DNA from: Bacillota bacterium
Lineage (GTDB): Bacteria > Bacillota > Clostridia > Lachnospirales > Lachnospiraceae
Length of the DNA stretch: 10,449 nt
Direction of reading: 5' to 3'
Assembly: GCA_023408815.1 (NCBI GenBank)
Contig: JAEYJO010000065.1
Coordinates: forward strand, 1 to 10,449
Shown: positions 5,592 through 10,449 of the stretch, in pieces
Numbering within the stretch: the stretch's first letter is position 1
Layout of the letters: each line of letters opens with the position of its first letter
Made by a program: the position numbers and the translations under genes
The notes under the pieces: generated by a model
The model's database searches: none
Told to the model about the DNA's origin: nothing
What the model saw: the letters and a program-made list of their open reading frames with translations, nothing else

Positions 5592-7385
5592 ATGGCAAAA
5601 AACAGATATGTCGGAGATTATCCGGTAATTGGTATCCGTCCCACTATTGACGGCAGAAGAGGATATCTGAAGGTGCGCGAATTTCTGGAAGAGCAGACCA
5701 TGAATATGGCGAGGTCGGCGGCAAAACTGTTTACTGAGAATCTGAAATATTTAAGCGGAGAACCGGTAAAAGTAGTAATAGCAGATACTACCATCGGCAG
5801 GGCGGGAGAAACGGCGGCTTGTGCGGAAAAATTCAGAAAAGAAGGTGTGGCGGTTACTTTAACGGTGACTCCTTGCTGGTGTTACGGTGCGGAGACAATG
5901 GATATGGATCCTATGACTATCAAAGGGGTATGGGGATTCAACGGTACGGAGAGACCGGGAGCAGTATATCTTGCCAGCGTACTCGCTACCCACGCACAGA
6001 AGGGCTTGCCGGCATTTGGTATCTACGGACATGATGTGCAGGAAGCAGACGCGGTGGATGTTCCGAAGGATGTGGCAGAGAAGCTTCTCAGATTCGGGCG
6101 CGCTGCTGTAGCTGCAGCTACCATGAGGGGCAAATCCTATCTCCAGATCGGTTCTATCTGTATGGGTATCGGCGGTTCGATTATAGATCCGGCATTTATT
6201 GAGGAATACTTGGGGATGAGAGTGGAATCGGTGGATGAAGTGGAGGTCATCCGCAGAATGTCGGAAGAAATATACGATAAAGAAGAATTCGAAAGAGCTT
6301 TGAAATGGACAAAGCAGAATTGCCGGGAAGGATTTGATAAAAATCCTGAACAAGTACGTAAGTCAGCTGAGGAAAAAGAGAAAGACTGGGAATTTGTAGT
6401 TAAAATGATGGTCATCATCAAGGATTTGATGAACGGAAATCCCAAACTGCCGAAAGGGTGTGAAGAGGAAATGTCCGGTCACAATGCCATTGCAGCCGGT
6501 TTTCAGGGGCAGAGGCAGTGGACGGATTTTTATCCTAACTGTGATTTCCCGGAGGCGCTGCTTAACACTTCTTTCGATTGGAACGGAGCGAGAGAGCCTT
6601 ATATACTGGCAACGGAAAATGACGTTTTAAACGGTCTGGGAATGCTATTTATGAAACTGCTTACCAACCGTCCGCAAATATTTGCAGATGTGCGTACTTA
6701 TTGGAGCCCGGAGGCGGTAAAGAAAGCTGCAGGATATGATTTGGAAGGTGCGGCGAAAGAAGCGGGCGGGTTCATCCATTTGATCAATTCCGGCGCTGCA
6801 TGTCTGGATGCCTGCGGTCAGGCTAAGGACGCACAGGGTAACGGCGTCATAAAACCATGGTATGAGGTGACAAAAGAAGATCAAGATGATATTCTTAAAG
6901 CAACCACATGGAATGCTGCAGATTTCGGTTATTTCAGAGGCGGCGGATATTCTTCCAGATTCTTAACGGAAGCAGAGATGCCCGTAACAATGATCCGCTT
7001 GAATCTGGTAAAGGGATTAGGTCCTATGCTTCAGATCGCGGAGGGATGGACGGTAAAGCTGCCAAGTGAGGTTTCTGACATAATATGGAAGAGAACGGAT
7101 TATACATGGCCCTGTACCTGGTTCGCCCCGAGGACGACGGGAGAGGGAACATTTAAGACAGCCTATGACGTAATGAACAATTGGGGAGCAAATCACGGAG
7201 CAATCAGCTACGGGCATATAGGAGCAGATTTGATTACCTTCTGTTCCATGCTGAGGATTCCTGTCGCAATGCATAATGTTCCGGAAGAAAAAATCTTCAG
7301 ACCCGCGGCATGGAGTGCTTACGGAATGGATAGGGAAGGACAGGATTACCGCGCTTGTCAGACGTACGGACCTTTGTATAAATAA
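5592..7385 (+). CDS. fucI: L-fucose isomerase
   Basis: Converts L-fucose to L-fuculose (EC 5.3.1.25), the first intracellular step of fucose use; the family can also act on D-arabinose. It is a Mn2+-dependent cytoplasmic enzyme, 597 residues against 591 in Escherichia coli. Hallmarks run the whole length: IGIRPTIDGRRGYLKVRE (13-30), CWCYGAETMDMDP, WGFNGTERPGAVYLA, IYGHDVQEAD, SYLQIGSICMGIGGSI, FDWNGAREPYILATENDVLN, FADVRTYWSPEAV, WGANHGAISYGHIGADLI and RIPVAMHNV. The metal and catalytic residues known from E. coli (Glu337, Asp361, His528) correspond by alignment to Glu342, Asp366 and His535. The start is ATG 5592, with a perfect AAGGAGG (5576-5582) 9 nt upstream. The kinase gene follows 50 bp later, forming a two-gene unit. 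No frameshift or missing residue is seen. Confidence 0.97.
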   Translation: MAKNRYVGDYPVIGIRPTIDGRRGYLKVREFLEEQTMNMARSAAKLFTENLKYLSGEPVKVVIADTTIGRAGETAACAEKFRKEGVAVTLTVTPCWCYGAETMDMDPMTIKGVWGFNGTERPGAVYLASVLATHAQKGLPAFGIYGHDVQEADAVDVPKDVAEKLLRFGRAAVAAATMRGKSYLQIGSICMGIGGSIIDPAFIEEYLGMRVESVDEVEVIRRMSEEIYDKEEFERALKWTKQNCREGFDKNPEQVRKSAEEKEKDWEFVVKMMVIIKDLMNGNPKLPKGCEEEMSGHNAIAAGFQGQRQWTDFYPNCDFPEALLNTSFDWNGAREPYILATENDVLNGLGMLFMKLLTNRPQIFADVRTYWSPEAVKKAAGYDLEGAAKEAGGFIHLINSGAACLDACGQAKDAQGNGVIKPWYEVTKEDQDDILKATTWNAADFGYFRGGGYSSRFLTEAEMPVTMIRLNLVKGLGPMLQIAEGWTVKLPSEVSDIIWKRTDYTWPCTWFAPRTTGEGTFKTAYDVMNNWGANHGAISYGHIGADLITFCSMLRIPVAMHNVPEEKIFRPAAWSAYGMDREGQDYRACQTYGPLYK

Positions 7386-7435
7386 CAGAGAAGGAAAACA
7401 GGCAGGCAAGTGCTGTGAAAATCAGGAGGGAACGA

Positions 7436-8908
7436 ATGGAGATAAAAACATTAGCTGTAGACTTTGGCGCGTCCGGGGGCAGAGTCATGCTTGGGATTTA
7501 TGACGGCAGCAGGATAAGGATAAAAGAAATCCACCGTTTCTCCAATGATCCCGTTATTTTAAACGGAACGATGTATTGGGATGTACTCAGACTTTTTCAT
7601 GAAATTAAGCAGGGGATTATCAAAGCAAAAGCATATGGCAATGTGCATAGCATTGGTGTAGACACCTGGGGAGTGGATTTCGGACTTTTGGATAAAGAAG
7701 GTTATCTGCTGGAGAATCCTGTACACTATAGGGACCGCAGGACCGCGGGAATACTGGAGAAAGCCTTTTCATTACTTCCGCGGGAAAGATTCTATGAACT
7801 TACCGGCAATCAGTTTATGGAAATTAATACGGTATTCCAACTGCTGGCACTGCGGGAGCAAAGGCCGGAACTGCTTGAGCGTGCAGACTGCCTGCTGCTC
7901 ATGCCTGACTTGTTTAACTATTTTCTGTCAGGAGTGAAGAAGAGTGAGCGTTCCATCGCATCTACGACTCAGATGAGCAATCCTCACGAACCCGAATGGG
8001 CATGGGAGGTAATAGAAACTCTGGGGATTCCGGGACATATCTTAAAGGAAATCGTGCCGACAGGAACTGTTTTGGGAGGGATCTCCGAAGAGATAAAAGG
8101 AGAACTCGGTATGGGGGATATGGATGTCATTGCGGTGGCAGGGCATGATACACAATGCGCTCTGGCAGCAGTGCCGACTGAGGAGGAGGATTTTATCTTT
8201 ATCAGCTGTGGGACATGGTCCTTATTCGGGACCGAGCTTAAGGGGCCCGTTATATCCAAGCAGTCGGAGGAGCTCAATGTTACAAACGAAACCGGAACAG
8301 AGGGAAGGACCTCTTTCCTTAAAAATATTATCGGCCTCTGGCTGATACAGGAGAGCAGAAGGCAGTGGATAAGAGAGGGGAAAGAATACAGCTTCTCGGA
8401 ACTTGAGAATATGGCGGAGGAAGCGGAGCCTTTCCGGTGTTTTATTAATCCGGATGCGCCTGAATTCGTGCCTGCCGGCAATATTCCCAGACGTATCAGA
8501 GAGTATTGTCAAAGGACGGGGCAGGAGATACCGGAAACAGCAGGAGAAATTGTGCGGTGCATCAATGAAAGTCTGGCTCTTAAATATCGGTATACCATGG
8601 AGGAAATCGAAGCCTGTACGGGGGGAAAATATACCAAGGTACATATGATAGGCGGCGGTATCCAGAGCAGGCTTTTATGCAGATTTACTGCGCAAGCGGC
8701 CGGCCGGCAGGTAATTGCCGGCCCCGTGGAAGCGACAGTATATGGAAATATTGCAATCCAATTGATGGCAGGAAATGTTATTTCCGGTCTGAGAGAGGCG
8801 AGAAGTATTGTCGCGGCCTCGGAAGAAAGGAAGATATATGAGCCGGAGAATAGTGAACAGTGGAATAAGGTGTATGACTATTATGTAGAAAATATTATTA
8901 AAAAATAG
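7436..8908 (+). CDS. FGGY-family sugar kinase, rhamnulokinase type, probable L-fuculokinase
   Basis: ATP-dependent kinase of the FGGY family, 490 residues from ATG 7436. That start is preferred over the in-frame GTG at 7415 because AGGAGG (7424-7429) sits 6 nt before it. N-lobe motifs: AVDFGASGGRVMLG (7-20; ATP-site Asp9), IHRFSNDPV, YWDVLRLFHEIKQG, SIGVDTWGVDFGLLD and NPVHYRDRRTAG. C-lobe motifs: VAGHDTQCALAAVP (234-247; Asp238 in the place of the RhaB catalytic base Asp237), SCGTWSLFG, and HMIGGGIQSRLLCRFTAQA. Residue pattern favours the RhaB group over the E. coli FucK type. L-rhamnulose and L-fuculose are close in structure, and the gene sits directly behind fucI with no rhamnose gene in sight, so phosphorylation of L-fuculose (EC 2.7.1.51) is the likely job. 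The FGGY assignment is firm; the substrate is inferred from context. No clear GC-rich terminator follows. Confidence 0.92.
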   Translation: MEIKTLAVDFGASGGRVMLGIYDGSRIRIKEIHRFSNDPVILNGTMYWDVLRLFHEIKQGIIKAKAYGNVHSIGVDTWGVDFGLLDKEGYLLENPVHYRDRRTAGILEKAFSLLPRERFYELTGNQFMEINTVFQLLALREQRPELLERADCLLLMPDLFNYFLSGVKKSERSIASTTQMSNPHEPEWAWEVIETLGIPGHILKEIVPTGTVLGGISEEIKGELGMGDMDVIAVAGHDTQCALAAVPTEEEDFIFISCGTWSLFGTELKGPVISKQSEELNVTNETGTEGRTSFLKNIIGLWLIQESRRQWIREGKEYSFSELENMAEEAEPFRCFINPDAPEFVPAGNIPRRIREYCQRTGQEIPETAGEIVRCINESLALKYRYTMEEIEACTGGKYTKVHMIGGGIQSRLLCRFTAQAAGRQVIAGPVEATVYGNIAIQLMAGNVISGLREARSIVAASEERKIYEPENSEQWNKVYDYYVENIIKK

Positions 8909-9107
8909 CGGTTCAATATTAAATTTAAATAAATTTAAGCAAAAATATACAATAAATTATAAAAATAATCCATTAATATATGAATTTAAATAATTTATAA
9001 TTTAATAAAAAGGTCGTAATTGTCATAAAAATAAGAATGTACAAATTGCTGGTAAGAACAGCAGATGCGATTGAGACATGGCGGAAGGGGTACAGCAGGA
9101 GGATTTT
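8909..9107. other. Very AT-rich spacer between the fucose genes and the chemoreceptor
   Basis: No gene fits here. Positions 8911-9010 contain only 8 G or C bases. Two AT-only inverted repeats are present: TTAAATTT/AAATTTAA around AAAT (8919-8938), and TAAATTATAAA (8953-8963) with TTTATAATTTA (8994-9004), 11-bp perfect arms. Neither looks like a normal intrinsic terminator. The last 100 bp return to mixed composition and carry TTGTCA (a -35-like hexamer near 9020) without a well-placed -10, then a short TGCTG/CAGCA repeat. The promoter for the chemoreceptor is probably here but cannot be fixed. Confidence 0.5.
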
Positions 9108-10449
9108 ATGGGGAAAGCAAAAGAGACGATAGCTAAGAAGAAAAAAAACATGGAGGGAAAGAAACTCTCATTTTGGAGGGATGAAAATAAGAAAGCCAGT
9201 CGTGAATATAAAGACTCAAATAAGAGAGGCATAAAAGGCAAGATAGTCTCCTTCGCGTTCTCCGATACGAGCATTATGGTAACTCTGATTCGCGCCTTTC
9301 TTGTCCCAATTGCTCTTATTGTTGTGTTGGGAATGGTATCTTATAAGACCGCTTCCGGCGTTATCAAGCAGAAGGTGGAGGATTCCTCCGCCAGCACCAT
9401 ATCGGCCATGAGCATGTACTGCGGTCTGCTGACGGACAACGTGTCATCCAAAGCTCTGGAACTGGTAGTAGGAGATAATCTGTCATCTTATTACGAGGTA
9501 TATTTCAATCGAAATGACAGCACGGCGATGCAGTACTGGCGGGATGCCAAGAAGGGCCTCCTTCAGGTGAAGGCCAGCGTGGAATATTTATACAGCTACT
9601 CCATTATTCCCGAGAACGGGACTTATCTTACTTCTATGTCGGGTAACATGGGAGACGATGCTTATGCCGGGCTCATGGAGTCTGCGGAAGGCCAGTATTT
9701 TAAAGAAGATACGTCGCGAAAGAACGGATGGTTCGGCTACCATTCCTTTCTGGATGAGCGTTTGACCATCTCAGGAGACGGATACGGTATTGCCTTTTTT
9801 CAGAAGTTCTTGAAGGCCAATGCCTATCTGGTGTTGGACATTACCACACAGACCATCGAAGAAATGCTGAACCAAATGGACTTCGGTGAAAACAGTATCA
9901 AGGCTCTTATATCTCCGGACGGCCGTGAAATCGTATGCGTGCAGCAGGCGGAAGCGGGGACGGGAGTGTCGCTTCCGGAGGGAACAGGAACGGTGTTCAC
10001 GGATAAGGATTTCTATGCGGAAAGCTTGAATGCAAAAGAGGCCGGAGACCGCTATGTCAAATATAACGGAGAAACCTATTTATATGTGTTTTCGCCCGTA
10101 GGAAATACGGGAATCATGTTGTGCGGTCTGATTCCCCAGAATAATATTGTAAAAGAAGTGAATGCGATCCGCAATCTGAGCGTCGCTTTGATACTGCTTG
10201 CGAGCATCATCGCCTTTGTTATAGGAAGCAAGATTGCTACAGGAATGAGCAGGACCGTAAAGGGTATTACCAGAGGATTGGATCAGGTAGCCGGGGGAGA
10301 TCTGACTCAGGAGTTCCGGATTAACAGAAAAGACGAATTCAGCCTTCTTGCCAAAGGCTTGAACGATATGCTGGAAAGCATGCGGACGCTCATGAAGGAT
10401 ATGCAGATATTCGGAAATAAAGTAAAGGAAATGGCGGATGGAGTTGCTG
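9108..10449 (+). CDS. Methyl-accepting chemotaxis protein, N-terminal part, cut by the right window edge
   Basis: Transmembrane chemoreceptor; 447 residues are visible and the frame is open at the window edge. Order of parts: a basic cytoplasmic N-terminus (1-55, rich in Lys/Arg), a first membrane segment (about 58-78, IRAFLVPIALIVVLGMVSY), an extracellular sensor region of about 275 residues resembling a Cache fold (YLYSYSIIPENGTY, GWFGYHSFLDE, YLYVFSPVGNTGIMLCGLIP), a second membrane segment (about 357-376, LSVALILLASIIAFVIG), then a HAMP domain (about 377-429) with GLDQVAGGDLTQEF and RKDEFSLLAKGLNDML. The methylation and signalling helices would lie to the right, so another HAMP-bearing output (for example GGDEF) is not strictly excluded, but the DMQIFGNKVKEMADGVA run after HAMP is typical of chemoreceptors. 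The ATG at 9108 has AGGAGG 5 nt upstream. Its ligand is unknown. Confidence 0.85.
   Translation, partial: MGKAKETIAKKKKNMEGKKLSFWRDENKKASREYKDSNKRGIKGKIVSFAFSDTSIMVTLIRAFLVPIALIVVLGMVSYKTASGVIKQKVEDSSASTISAMSMYCGLLTDNVSSKALELVVGDNLSSYYEVYFNRNDSTAMQYWRDAKKGLLQVKASVEYLYSYSIIPENGTYLTSMSGNMGDDAYAGLMESAEGQYFKEDTSRKNGWFGYHSFLDERLTISGDGYGIAFFQKFLKANAYLVLDITTQTIEEMLNQMDFGENSIKALISPDGREIVCVQQAEAGTGVSLPEGTGTVFTDKDFYAESLNAKEAGDRYVKYNGETYLYVFSPVGNTGIMLCGLIPQNNIVKEVNAIRNLSVALILLASIIAFVIGSKIATGMSRTVKGITRGLDQVAGGDLTQEFRINRKDEFSLLAKGLNDMLESMRTLMKDMQIFGNKVKEMADGVA

Noticed and set aside
5859..6353. Minus-strand open frames inside fucI, and likewise 7984-8481 and 8222-8644 inside the kinase
   Set aside because: They lie opposite strongly conserved enzymes and have low-information, Ser/His/Cys-rich translations typical of antisense shadows.
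9023..9274. Minus-strand open frame of 83 codons over the chemoreceptor start
   Set aside because: It is the complement of the Lys-rich N-terminus and ribosome site of the chemoreceptor; the hydrophobic Phe/Leu/Ser-rich reading is a by-product of that composition.
1..10449. CRISPR arrays, tRNA and rRNA genes, phage or defence genes
   Set aside because: No regularly spaced repeats, cloverleaf-like tRNA sequence, rRNA signature or defence-family protein was seen on either strand by reading.

Overview
The window looks like a piece of a gut-type, low-GC Gram-positive chromosome, most likely Lachnospiraceae or a related Clostridia. The evidence is the strong AGGAGG-type ribosome sites, AT-rich spacers, an IS1182-family transposase of clostridial type, AraC/YesN-type regulator remnants, cytoplasmic GH29 fucosidases and a clostridial-style chemoreceptor. 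The assignment is by overall style, not by a marker gene.

Layout, left to right. Positions 1-1478 (minus) hold an IS1182-family transposase that runs off the left edge and is broken by a frameshift at a 7-T run (618-624). Positions about 1500-1680 hold the upstream end of that element, with two strong hairpins. Positions 1682-1878 (plus) are structured non-coding DNA that may be the 5' part of a group II intron. It abuts, at about 1878, a decayed YesN/AraC-type regulator on the minus strand (about 1879-2433). Positions 2512-5081 hold two consecutive, divergent GH29 alpha-L-fucosidases without signal peptides. Positions 5119-5438 (minus) are a frameshifted, headless AraC-type regulator in which only the cupin sensor part remains. 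Positions 5439-5591 are the fucI leader with two inverted repeats, one of them resembling a catabolite-responsive element. Positions 5592-8908 hold L-fucose isomerase (fucI) and an FGGY sugar kinase of rhamnulokinase type. Positions 8909-9107 are a spacer with an extremely AT-rich core. From 9108 to the right edge runs the N-terminal two thirds or so of a methyl-accepting chemotaxis protein.

The four intact metabolic genes form a coherent module. Imported fucosylated oligosaccharides would be cut in the cytoplasm by the two fucosidases. Free L-fucose would be isomerised to L-fuculose by FucI and phosphorylated by the kinase. The aldolase (FucA), a transporter and any intact regulator are absent from the window, so the pathway must be completed elsewhere. 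Both regulators that could have controlled the locus are dead, and the left flank is scarred by mobile DNA, which suggests a locus that has lost its original control and perhaps its transporter. I see no clearly novel defence or mobile system. The most unusual points are the double regulator decay, the different residues around the catalytic Asp in the two fucosidases, and the use of a RhaB-like kinase beside fucI.
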